A DNA stretch of 64,000 nucleotides from Struthidea cinerea. Taxonomy: Eukaryota; Chordata; Aves; Passeriformes; Corcoracidae. Positions 44,011 through 55,600 of the stretch are shown here, piece by piece; positions within the stretch are counted from its first letter, which is position 1; the number at the start of each line of letters is the position of its first letter. A program made the translations under genes and the position numbers. Under the pieces are notes generated by a model. That model did not search any database and was not told the origin of the DNA. It worked only from the letters and a program-made list of their open reading frames with translations. The DNA is taken from positions 482,437 through 546,436 of the forward strand of contig VZTI01003643.1 of the NCBI GenBank assembly GCA_013397865.1, read 5' to 3'.

Positions 44011-45235
44011 ATGGCGAGCAGCGCGCAAAAAGCCGATAAAAATAGAAATAGACGCAAAAAGACGGAGGTGAGCGGTGCTGTGTGAGGGAGGACCCCCCTT
44101 CCCATGTCCTCTTCTGGACTGAAGGCACAGAGATCCACGGCACTTTAGGGAGGTTTGGGGGAACACAAATGACTTTTTCGTGTGGGGAAACCACAGTTTC
44201 TCTGAGGTTTTGAAGCCCAACAAAATTAGTAAGCACTGGGACATATTTATGTAGAACTTCTTGAGAGCAAGCTTCTGAAGTACACCAGCTTTTACTGATA
44301 CATATATAAACACTACATGTATCAGTATATATATAAAAATATGTGTGTATATACAAACAAAAATGTGGGTATATATACAGAGATCTCAATCTGGTACTTC
44401 CCACCCACTCCCCAAGATGCTCATGAGGCTGTGAACCCAACACCACTTACATCTTCTCCAAAAACACCCTCAAGATCTTTTTAAACCTCTTCTTTCTCTC
44501 AGCTAAACTCTGTGCTAAGCTTGTTTTAAGTCCTAGAACCTGTGTTTTTCTAACGTGCTCTGTTGTTAGGATGAAGCTTCAGAAATTCCTCAGTTGTCTG
44601 ACAAAACAGAATTGGCTCCTTCTGAAGACTTGCAGTCCCCTTCCAACACTGAACCACTGGAAAAGGTTTTAAATGGTGATGTATTAAATATACTGGAAGT
44701 AAGTATGGAATGACCTAATTTGATGTTGAGATTCATCCAAATGTTTAAATAAAATTATTTTTTTCTCTCTCAACAGAGATGAACAAAGAAATTAATAACT
44801 TGTTATCAAAATATGCTGACATTATAAGGCAAGTTAACTTTGTCCTATTTGCACAGAAATGTTTTAATTGCCAAGATAAGATGGATGGGTGGCTGCAGTT
44901 TAGGGAAATTAGCTCTGAAAACTATCAAACACAGATCTTGAAAGAAAAATGCTGTTTCATGTTACAACAGAGAATTAATTTGGTCAGAAACTGGGTATTC
45001 GTAGACAACCCATTTTTAAGAAAAACATAAAAGTAGTGAGAAAGTTAATGGCATTAGCATTTATTTTAACTACAGATTTCTTCACTTTAGTGCAAGAGCA
45101 GCGTTGGATTCTTCTTATGTCCAGGAACTTGATGGGATCTTGAAACAAGCCAGGGCCATAGAAAACCACTTAAAGCAAAAAAGGGAGAGGCTGAAAGAGA
45201 GAGTCACTGTCATTGCCAATACTCTGCAAAGCTAA
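44011..45235 (+). CDS. TEX12: TEX12, synaptonemal complex central element protein
   Basis: TEX12 pairs with SYCE2 to build the fibrous central element of the meiotic synaptonemal complex. Exons: 44011-44067, 44570-44702 (or to 44698), 44777-44828 (or from 44779), 45091-45235; about 128 residues (human 123). The N-terminus MASSAQKADKNRNRRKKTE is basic and low-complexity, and exon 2 is acidic and Ser/Pro-rich. The C-terminal two thirds is the conserved helix: NKEINNLLSKYADIIRSARA, then ALDSSYVQELDGILKQARAI and RVTVIANTLQS. Exon 3 ends in AG followed by GCAAGT, a GC-AG intron. The exon 2-3 junction has two possible in-frame solutions that differ by two residues. The start ATG is the first in the CpG-rich exon. 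Confidence 0.93.
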
Positions 45236-45283
45236 ATGGAGTTTGTTGCAGAAATGCAGAACCAAGTTGTGTTTGTGTATTAA

Positions 45284-45289
45284 AATAAA
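45284..45289 (+). terminator. TEX12: Polyadenylation signal AATAAA, TEX12
   Basis: Canonical hexamer about 50 bases after the TEX12 stop, followed by a GTGATGAGTGTTGTGATGT GU-rich element. The 3'UTR is therefore very short. Confidence 0.85.
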
Positions 45290-45309
45290 CTGTGATGAGT
45301 GTTGTGATG

Positions 45310-48300
45310 TCTGCTTCTTGTATAAATATTTCTGTCAGTTCAGGAAAGTTCCAACAAGTTAAGCAGCCACTTAGTATATCAATACATAGTGTAGTGGTAG
45401 TTAGTGAAAACAAATCTGAATATCTGTTTAAAATCCTGTGACTCAAGGGATTAAGACATTAAGCCGTATGGTTTTTACTGGTTAATATTATTTCCATTTT
45501 GCCTCAGAATGTAAACAGGTTGAAAAGATCAGCTTAGAAGTAAGAGAGTTCTGTAAAGAACTTTGAGAAAGTATAAAGTCTTAATGTAAAACTCATTGTA
45601 ATACTGGTACATGTGTTACATTTCAAGGCCATGCTGATATAAAACATAATCAAAGCTTTGTTGGTGTCAATAAATAAACAGATAAAGTTAACATGGTCCA
45701 GAATTACAGCGTTCTGTTCTTTTGTTATTTGAGTGAGTGTTGTTTGCTGATATTCACTTTATCTGAGAACACTGAGCCCTTTTTCTTTCTTGTCATTCGA
45801 CTCTGTTAAAAAAAAAAGGATGACACATGGAATGTACAAAGGATCACTTGCACAAAGTGTGGGGCTTATGTAATAAAGAAAAGTGCTGGAATAAGATGTA
45901 TTTACATCTTTACCCCAGTAGTATGCAGTGATTTCCTCTTTAAATCCTCTCAGACCTAATCCACCCTCCTTTCCCCCTTTCCTTAGCTCAAAGCCAAATG
46001 CGCTACGTGTCACAGTGACATGATTTAAATCAAAGAATGAGAGGAACTGGACATGTAGGGTGAGATTTAGATACCTAAAGATGCAGATATGTCCTTAGCA
46101 GGATTTTCAAAGTGCCTAAGCATGGTCTAAGCGCCTTACACGCTTAGGAATTTTGGAAAATCCCATAAGGTGCCTATCTGCATCTTTAGCATCTAAAGGC
46201 TTTCCAAAGTCTCACCACTGGTCTGCATCATATTAAGCAGTCTCCTATTTTTTCCCTGATATTCTCACTCTTGGTAATACTGCTTATACAGAGAAATGTG
46301 GAAGTAAAAGAAAAGAAGCTTTACGAAGTGACATTTTCTAAAGTATTGTGCTGGGTGTTTCAAAAATCCACGCTCATCTGTAGTGATGACACAACCCAGA
46401 GTTTCAAAATGATGTCAGCCAAGGGTCTGAACTCAGACATTTACCCAGAGTTATTTATGCAAGGCTTTAAAGAAGAGTTACACCAATTTAGTTACTGAGG
46501 AATATCTGCCTGTCACCTGCATTTTAGCTGTTTGTGCTGGGGGAAATCGGGCAGCCTTTTTACATCATCTGGATTTGGATCCTCTAGATTTAGTTTATGT
46601 GGCCAATATATCCACCTATTATTAAGCACCAGAACTTAGATTTTGGGATACAATAATTTCGTAAGTTTTTCTCTTAGGGCATGAAGTGTTCCTGTTGCAG
46701 CAGTTTGCTCTATTTAAAAACTTCATAAAATCCAACAAAAATTTAGAACAATGAAGGACTGCTCAGTGCAGTTCAATCCAAGTTATATCTTCAGAATAAT
46801 GACTCGTGTTTTTCTACACTGATTTCTTATACAGTTGGTTGTCATTCCATTTAATAACATTTATTAGAGTGGGATCTCTGGGGTAGTAAGGGGAATTTAA
46901 AATCTGAGGAAATATTGAAAGTAAAGCCAGTGAGTATGGCCACAGTAACCCAGGTGAGCTTATGAACAGTGTGGTTATAATTACTAAATGTTTTAAATTA
47001 CTAAGAGCAACAAAGCTTCCAGTTTTGCTGCATGAATATAGGTGAGGAGATATATATATATATAAATAAACTAAGTGAAATGAATGAAATATGTACTTTT
47101 ATGAAGTCGTGGCTTTAAAGGATAAGTTCAGAATGTTTAAAACACCCACTGAAAATAAACCAGCCTCTCCTCTTGTGAAGTTAAATAATATTTCAGCAAT
47201 GGAAATACATTAATCACACATTTATCTCTCCCTGTTTAAAGAGAGCTTTCCATAATTATTGTGCTGGCCAGAAATATGGAACACTTTTCTGTTGGCTGGT
47301 CTTTAGTGTTCCACTCAATATCTTAATACATGGACACACTCATTACACACTACTTTCCTTCTAAAACATTAAAAAATAAAATTTTACTATTTTCCCATTT
47401 GTCTACAACTCATCCACCCCACAACTAATGCTGCTGATTGCCTCTCTCATGGATTTCAGTGTTTATTGGGAGAAACAAAGCCAATTTTCTCTCCTGATCT
47501 GACACTACAGGCTCATTCATGCTCTCCCTGAGGAGTGAGCTCCTCCTGAAACCCAACTGGCACCTGTTCCATCCCTATCCGCTTTCCAGTTTTACTGCAG
47601 GAGGTTTGGACAGAAAATTAATTGGCTTTAAAGCTGCCAAATCTGATCAGTAAAGCTCAGCCAGTAACTACGTTTTCCTTTAAGCTTCTCCCTTCCTTGT
47701 TTAAGCTCCAGCCTGCAAATTAACAAGAATGTCTAAGATGACAGATCAGTAACAGAATATAAATGGATTTTTTTTTTAAATCTGGAAGAACTTTAGATGG
47801 AGTTTCAACCCTCTTGGAGTCAAGGGGATCTTGACACTGAGTCTTTACATTTCTGAGCTTGCTGTGAATTTCTCCACAGGCTGGAAAGTGTAAGTGATGA
47901 AAAACTCAGTTCCTCTCATTGCTCTTCTATTATCTAAAAGCTAAAAATGGGAAATAACAGATAATTCAGAGAGTTTAGATAATCAGTGATGAAAATTCTT
48001 CCCTGAGAAAAGGCTGACTTTGACTGTTGACTTAAAATGAAACTTCCTTTTAGCATAAATGTGGGTCAGAATAGAAAAAGATAAATCTAGTAGGTAATAG
48101 AGGTGTTTTAGGCTCAGGACATTCTATCCAGAACTCAATTTTGTTAATGGTAGACTGTTTGACCTTTGAATTGTCTTTGAAAGTGGCACTGGAAAAGAAC
48201 AGAGTGGATGTTTTGCATCATCGGGGGGAACAGCCAGAAGAAAAAGGAGGGGGCAAAGATCCATAGTTCAGTCAGCCAAAATCCCCTCCTGGAGAAAATT

Positions 48301-48680
48301 TCTTAGCTATGACTTGGATAACAACACATTAAAAAAAAAATCCTTTATCAGAATAGCTGGCTTAATATGGAAAAATTACCAGTGGGTACAGCTTGGTGTA
48401 AGCTCATTGACACCATCTCGTGTGATATTATATAAAACAAGAGCAATCAGTAAGTAGGGACAAACAAATAAGTTAGAAACTCAATTAATACTCTTTTTTT
48501 TTCCTAATAGATCAGCCTATGTGGTATTGTATAGTGATCTGCTTCCAGCTTTGCTTATCCCAAATGATTTAGAAGCAGGACTTTAGAGAATACAGTCTAT
48601 TTTTAAAAGAATGGCAAATTAGAAGTCACAAATGCATCAATAACGTACATTAAAAATTCATCGTAATCTCAAGAAGATGA
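45310..48680. other. TEX12-BCO2 intergenic, AT-rich
   Basis: About 3.4 kb without a recognisable gene on either strand. It holds the palindromic element at 46059-46216 and a short TA microsatellite near 47050-47066. The frames seen here are short and unlike any protein I know. Confidence 0.55.
46059..46216. mobile_element. Palindromic MITE-like element
   Basis: The two halves are imperfect reverse complements: GGTGAGATTT at the left against AAGTCTCACC at the right, CTAAAGATGCAGATA against TATCTGCATCTTTAG, GGATTTTC against GAAAATCC, and CCTAAGC against GCTTAGG. The 158 bases could form one long hairpin. The motifs resemble palindromic non-autonomous DNA-transposon remnants common in turtle and crocodile genomes. 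No coding capacity. Class is inferred. Confidence 0.7.
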
Positions 48681-48689
48681 AGGGTCGAG

Positions 48690-48905
48690 CAGAAATCAAG
48701 ATTTCTGAAACCAGAAATAATAGAGAGCTGAGAAAACATGATCTGGGGGAAAAGGCTGAAGCAGTTGGATTTGTTGAGAGAAAGCACAATTTAAGGGAGG
48801 GCATTATGAGTTAAAGAAAATACAGCAATCAAGGGTTCGTTGGGTCTTGCAGGAAGGACAGGAAGAAATCAGCTTAAATTGCAGCAGATTTAGGATGAGA
48901 ATTAA
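48690..48905 (+). repeat. Old CR1 LINE fragment
   Basis: The order of blocks GGGGGAAAAGGCTGAAGCAG, AAGGACAGGAAGAAATCAGC and TTAAATTGCAGCAGATTTAG parallels the CR1 3' coding end and tail in sense orientation. It is strongly diverged, and the borders are approximate. Confidence 0.55.
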
Positions 48906-49369
48906 TCTGTCTGTGGAATAGGGTCCCTGGAGTGGGCCTGCTGCTCTGCTCCCTCTCCAGGCACAGGGCCGCTTTTAAGAGCTTCATAATGACACGAAAT
49001 AAATGTTTCATCACATTTCCAAAGCGCTGGCAGCTTCCTCCTGGCATCCCGAGGGAAAGGGTCTGTCCTAGGTCCGGCTCAGCTGGGAACAGCAGAGCAC
49101 GGCCCATTCTGCTGGATTTGGTGGGGGAATCTGGCGTGGCAACCAATATTCCTGAAACCTTGAGGTTCATTACGGTGCAAAATGGCTACTCAGGTTTTGA
49201 AACAAAAGCATTTTGTATCCCAAGTATTTCTGGGAGATGAACAAGGAGGCAAATTGAGTTAATTTCAAGACGAGAATTTCTGAAGGAATTACCTGGGAGC
49301 CCGGCTGCTCTGATACACAGATCCACATCCCATTCTGTCTTCCCTTCTCTCCGGCTACACCTCGAGCAT

Positions 49370-49600
49370 GTTTTCCAGGCGGGGTAATGCCCTGGCAGTC
49401 GCAGCTCACCTGGCCCAGGCGCAGAGCGGGGTCGGGGCCGGTGAGCGCAGGGCGGGCGGCAGGACGCGCTCCAGCCCGCGCTGCTGCGGGCACGGCTCTT
49501 ATTGTGAAAGGATGATGAGAGGCAGCGCTCACCTCCCGACCATCCCTGCCTCCTGCTCGCTGCCCTGGCACCGCTAGCTCTGCCCGGCCACTCCGAGCCG
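49370..49600 (+). promoter_or_regulatory. BCO2: BCO2 promoter and 5'UTR region
   Basis: GC-rich sequence directly upstream of the first BCO2 coding exon, standing out from the AT-rich spacer to its left. No TATA box was found. Regulatory variation near BCO2 is known to affect carotenoid colour in birds, so this interval is of practical interest. Confidence 0.45.
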
Positions 49601-52600
49601 ATGCCTTCTGCCCGCCGGAATATGTTAGCCAAAATCCTTTTGTCCGCCGCCAGCCTCCTGCTCGCTCACCTGCTGCATTTCCTCTCCTCTTTGATGCAAT
49701 TCATTCCAGGTAAAATGCATTAAAAACAATCCCTTTCATCCCATCCCCTTGGAAAGAGGGTTGCTGCTGCTGCTGACACGGGTCGGGAGAGCGATTCCTA
49801 CTGTCAGAAATTCTAAACGGAGCGATCTGAAGTCTTTGTTAGATGGCAGAAAAGATGTGTTATTTATTGAATAGATAAACGGGAGAGGTAAGGATTACAG
49901 CAGATACAGATGGTTTAGAGCTGGAAAAGCAGCACACAGCAGATTCTCTGTGCAAGGGAGCCAGCTGGAAGTGGGCAGGGAGAGGGTTCTTTGGAGCTGC
50001 ATGATTGTAGAGGCTTTAATCTGGACGTGCAAAATGGGGAACTACCCCAAAAGATTCTGTATCACAACCCAACTCTGCAATTTGTATCATGATTGCACAG
50101 CTTGAGCTGCTTTTTGTTTCAGTTTTTTGTTTCTTTGTTTTGTTTTGTTGTGTTTATTTGTTCGCCTGTTTTCAGAAATTAGGAACCAATAAAAATCATG
50201 GCTTAATTCACGGGAATTTCTGCTTTTTGATGGTGGTGGTGTTTTCCTGCCTCTACAATTCAAAGCATTGCTTCTGGCGTATCCAAAGAGCCGAAAAACT
50301 CTCAACTCTGCCTTGTTGTGCCACCAGAAGACCCCAAAGTGTAGAATCTATTTCTGCTGGGAGATCAACGGCTATTTCATGTGCAGGAGTTCACTGTCAC
50401 CTTTCTCCTTTCCTCCCTTTGAGCCTTCCCCTGCTCCTTTTCTCAGTTTATTTTTTCCCTGTGTTTTCTGTCATTTCTTTTCTGGTTTTCGTTGCTCCTC
50501 TGGCTGTTAGCGAGGAAGTGGGTGGCTGTGTCCCTGGCCATGGGGAACCAAGCAGCTGCATGGAACAAGGAGCCCAGCTCGGACACTTCCCAGCACTCCC
50601 AAGGCAAGTGCTGCACCTTCCTTTCGGAAATCCCTGTGGGAGCTCAGGGGTCCAGCCCTGGGGAAGGCTGGAGTCTGTAGGGCACAAATCCCCAGCTCCG
50701 CTTCACGGTGGGGGTTGGGGAAAACTGGTTTGCTTCTGTGTTGTGCCAATCTGTGTTTTGTAAGGAACAAAACACAGCCGGTGCCAGAGGATTATTCCCA
50801 GTTGGAATGATCCTTAGGGAAAACAGAATTCTTGCCTCACTCTCCCTGCTTGACGAATACCATGAGCATTCTATTTGCTTAATTCTGCCCCTGATTCTGG
50901 CAGTCCTGGATGTCCTTCTGAGTCAAGCAGTTAAGCTGTGTGTGGAGAGGTGCTTCCTAAGCCTTGGGTTTGAACCTGTAGGTTAAAATCAAAATGGATC
51001 TGCCCTCTCCCATGTGATCCCACTGTTAGCAAATGGCTCCCATGGTTCCTCCATCCACCATTACGGATTTCATGTCCCACCCTCTGGTGTTGAAGTACAA
51101 TTTAATGTCTGATTCATGATGACTCCACCCACAGCAGCTTTCTCTTCAAGAGCCTGGTCCTTCATCCCACCATTTCTGGATATAAACAATAAATAATCAG
51201 TGCTGGGCTGTCAGTTTGTGCTGGACAGTGAAATCATGGCACACACTGTGCAGGGAAACAGGAGCTGAACAGAGTGCTAGGCCAGGATCACTCTGGAGTG
51301 ATTGCCTGCTGTGTTTGGAAGAGATTGGAGGAAAGTTCCAGCTCCTTGTTTGGCACTGCCTCTGTTTGGATATGCCAAAGACATTAAGTTTGTTTTTTAA
51401 AGTCTGAGGTAGGATGGAAACTACAGTAGAGGAAATGAGGGTTCCGAGAGGGCAGGTTGTGATCTTGCGCAGATTTTCAGATGTTCAAGCACACACAGAA
51501 AGCCCCACTGGCACTGTAGAGCTTTTATTGTGGATTCAAATTCTTCCACCTCGGAGTGTGGCCAGAAAAGAAGCAGGAGTAATTTTATTTGCATGTTTAA
51601 CATTAAAAACTAGTCTGCCTTCTGCAGAGAGAGACTGGTCCCTTCTTGGGGAGCTGGATGTTACAGACGGTTTGAATTTATGACTGAGCTTTCCCCTGAG
51701 GGTGAAACACCTTTTGTTGCAGTTACTCAGGAACACTGTGTTCAAGGAGGAGTTGTTAATGTTCCCTGTCTTCAGTGCATTCAAAGCGCAGTTAAATGCA
51801 ACAGTTATTATCCAGATTTAATTTTGTTTAAGAAGGAAGACATGTAGGATTTTTTTTCTTCTTGTACCCCTGCCCTCCTCCTAGCTATTCAGAATTGTTC
51901 TGCAATAACTTGTCTTCTTTCTGGAAACTTCTGTTTTGGCTCACCTGGGTGTTAGGAGTTGATTCCATTTTGCACGCACTTCTGCCAGGATCTTCAGCTC
52001 ATATGAGCGATCCCCAGAAGAAAACAATAATCCATTCTCTTGCTCTGCTTCTTTCTCCCTCTCTGGTCTGGAGTTGGGGCACTCCCTTAAATGTTCTTGT
52101 TGTTTATAGTCCATTCTATTAAAACTCCACTTTGTAGGGGATGCTTTGGAATGAGTTCTAAGTAGATGAGTTCTAACTAGATCAGATTTCAAGAAGGATT
52201 ACTGAGATGATCATGCGCATGGTTATCGCAGGACAAGGAAAACAAAAAGAACTTCACTCACTTAGCTTAGGAAGTGATACGATTCTTCACCCTAAATACA
52301 ACACAAGAAAGGGAAAACTACCAAAGCCACATAACAGCACCGCCAGAAAAACAAGAATAATGTCCTTGGTAAATTCAAAGCATTCTCCTGATCATCTGGA
52401 AAAGGAGCAGGTAACCAAAGAGGGAGTAAATGCCTGTAGACATAATAACTTTTAAGACAGAGTTCTTATATATGAATTTCTGGGACAGCAGTTGGGAGGG
52501 GTGGACTCGGGAGGTCTTTTCCAGCCCTGGTCAGGCTCTTTTGTGGAATGTATCTTTCCAAAATTTCCATTTACAGTGCTCTCCTGAAAGTTTTGATGTA

Positions 52601-55600
52601 GTGCCATTTTGAGTCATCCCAGCTTTGTTTCTGCTTGAATGCAAAATATCTCCTTATGGATGTGTTCCTCTCATTCTTTAATGCATATTTTGCACCTTTG
52701 CAAACCAAATCTGCATTTCTGCAAACACTTAAGAGATCTGAAGGAGGATTTGGGGATTGGCACATTGGAGAACTACACTGGAATCTTGCATTCTACCTTC
52801 CTGCGTGCCTAACACCCAACTGTTTGTGGCTGTGCTACAGAAACCAGCTTAGAAAAATTCTGCCTGCCACCTCAGCTCCTTTGTAGATATTCTAGCTGAA
52901 ATAGTGAATTTCCTCAGGAGATGTTGAGCAAAGGGTTTCAGAGGCTCACAGGGAAATTGGGCAGCAGCTACTGTGGATTACAGGATGCAGGCCAGAAGCA
53001 GCAGTGGTGCAAGAACAAAAAGTCAGAGTGAATTCAGTAACAGCCTGGACTCCATTTAGTGTATGGTGTCTGCACCAGCCCTGGGTGATGGAGTTCTCTC
53101 TGCCACGTGCCCTTTTGGATCAGTATTTCACTCCCACCTCAGTGTTCAGCAGTTCCAGGCTGGTTCCGCGAGCAGCGGAGCGGCCGCACTGAGGGCAGGA
53201 TGGGCCGGTGCCAGCCCGGGGAGGGAAGCACCCCTGGGTAAATCCACCTCCGCAGCTAAATGGATTGCTAAAACAATCCCTGTGTTGATGAGGCTTTGCA
53301 AACCAGGCTACGGGAGCCAATCACTGACATCACTGTTAGCTCACAGCATTCCAATCACTGCATGCTCTCCTGGGGCTTTTGTCCTGCCAGCCGGGACTAA
53401 TAAGGGGTTATCGCAGTCAAACCAGAGGCTCCATCAGAAATTATCCTGCTCTGCTTATTTCCTTGCCAAATAAAACTTGTAAATCTGTTTTGTCCTGGAA
53501 ATGTATCTTGGCTCTGTTTCATTTGTGTTCTTCCATTTTTTTGGGATTGCAGTTATTGTTTCTTTTTTCTTCTCTCATTTACGAAATTAAATCCAAATAT
53601 AAATTTCTTTGATTAAAAGAAAAGTTATCTTTTCTATCATTCTATATTCTGTTACCTCCTTTGGGCTGCAGAACGCGTGTCTCTTGTGGATTAACTACAG
53701 AAGAGTAAAATCCACTGGATTTTCAGCTCCTGTGGATGTGTTGGGTTTTGTGGCTTTACCTTGAGTATCCACCACAACTCGGCTGCTTGCAGATGCTGAA
53801 TGCTCTTCTCCCTGACATCCAATCTCAAGCTCTACAGTTGTCACTTCATTCCAGTGAAAATCTCAATTCCCTGCTTTTTGCTCTCCCTGCTCTCTTTGCA
53901 GGTTTCAAGAATTACCTGCCCAGCCCACCCAAGGAGCAAATCCCCTGCCACAGACCCAGGGGCCTGCAATGCATCTCCCCCTTAGTGCAGAGCGTGGAGG
54001 AGACCCCCGAGCCCATCCCAGCCAAGATCAAAGGACATATTCCCAAATGGATTAATGGAAATCTGCTGAGGAATGGCCCTGGCAAGTTCGAGTTTGGCAA
54101 TGATAAGTAAGTCTCCTTTAAATGGCTTTTTAAATGGTCTGGGCTGAGCTCACCTAAACCTAAAGGGGACCCCCCTCACCACTATTTGGAGCATCTTTTA
54201 GTTTCTTTTTAAGTGAGGGAAAGGAAGAAATACCAATTTTTTGAGAGCAGTTGCTCCCTCATTTGGAAACTCCCATTTCCTGCAAGGAGTTGAATGGTGA
54301 AGTCACCCAGGCTGGAGAAGCTGAGTCACAGAGAGGCACTCATCCACTCAGAGGGGTGGGATGAGGCAGCTGGGCTGGGGAATAAAACATCCCCAGCTCT
54401 GCTCCTCTGTCCTGAGCGAAAATCCATCCCTGAGCACTCTGAAATGCAGGGCAGGAGTTTGGAGAGTTGCTTGCACCGAGTGGTGTGAGCTGCTTTAGAA
54501 GCAAATCCATCCCATTTTAAAAATAATACATTAAAACATTTCCAGCAGGCACAGACTGCCCGTGGCTTGGAATGTGCCATTCTAGATAACTGGCAATTAA
54601 GCTGATGGCAGCAAATGGCCAAAGCTGATCTCCTTATCCTATTCCCAGAGTTAGACCATCAGGTGTTCTGAGAGTCTCACCGATTACCTGGTTCGGAGAG
54701 AATAGCATCCTCCAAGAAGCTGAGAGCTAAAGGCCTCTGGGTTTGCAGTAATAATTTCTGTTATTGTTGCACAGTACAGCACTAACTCTATTCCCTGTGC
54801 AGGAGGGGGTGCTTTACCTCCCAAAAAACCTTACACACAGCATTTTGAGACTTCACATCCCACGGCTGTGAATACACTTGTTTTGTTTTGTTTTATTTGA
54901 TTCAGGCATTTTCCCAAACAAAGCTGTTCCTGCTTAATTGTTCAGGGGACCTGGGAATCAGCTTGTACAAACAACAATAAACCCCAAAGCAGGAGGGTAC
55001 CACAGAGCATCATATAATGCCCAACTCCTCTTCTTAATCTCTCTTTTCTCTCTCCTGGAAGATTTAACCACTGGTTTGATGGCATGGCCCTGCTGCACCA
55101 GTTCCAGCTGGCCCATGGCACGGTGACCTACAGGAGCAGGTTCCTGCAGAGCAGCTCCTACCTGAGGAACAGCCAGCACAACCGCATCGTGGCCTCGGAC
55201 TTTGGCACCTTGGCCATGCCAGACCCGTGTAAGAGCGTCTTTGGACGCTTCCTCTCCCGCTTTGAGCTGCCACGTAAGAGCAGTTCTGTAAAAAATGAGA
55301 AGTGTTCTGAGATTTTGTTGGAGGAACTTGTGGTTAGGTGGAAAGGGAGGTGTGAGGAAGTCTGACGGACTTTCTGTGAGCCCATGGTTTTCTTAGAATA
55401 TGACCCAAACCCCCAAAATTATGCAAATTGGTGTCAGCCTTAGCTGGGGGAGGCAGAGTTTAATGATTTAGTGCCACTTCAGCTCGCTCAGTCCTGGATC
55501 TTGTTGCAAATTTTCCACAGAAATCTCTCCCCGAGAGAACATCCTGTGCAGTGCTGATAATGAGCATTACACCCTGATGTTCTACCTGAGACGCAGCTTT

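Noticed and set aside
53736..53901. Possible upstream extension of BCO2 exon 2 with an in-frame ATG at 53736
   Set aside because: A strong acceptor (TCTCTTTGCAG) at 53901 and exact phase match to the exon ending at 49709 favour splicing. The extension has no family similarity.
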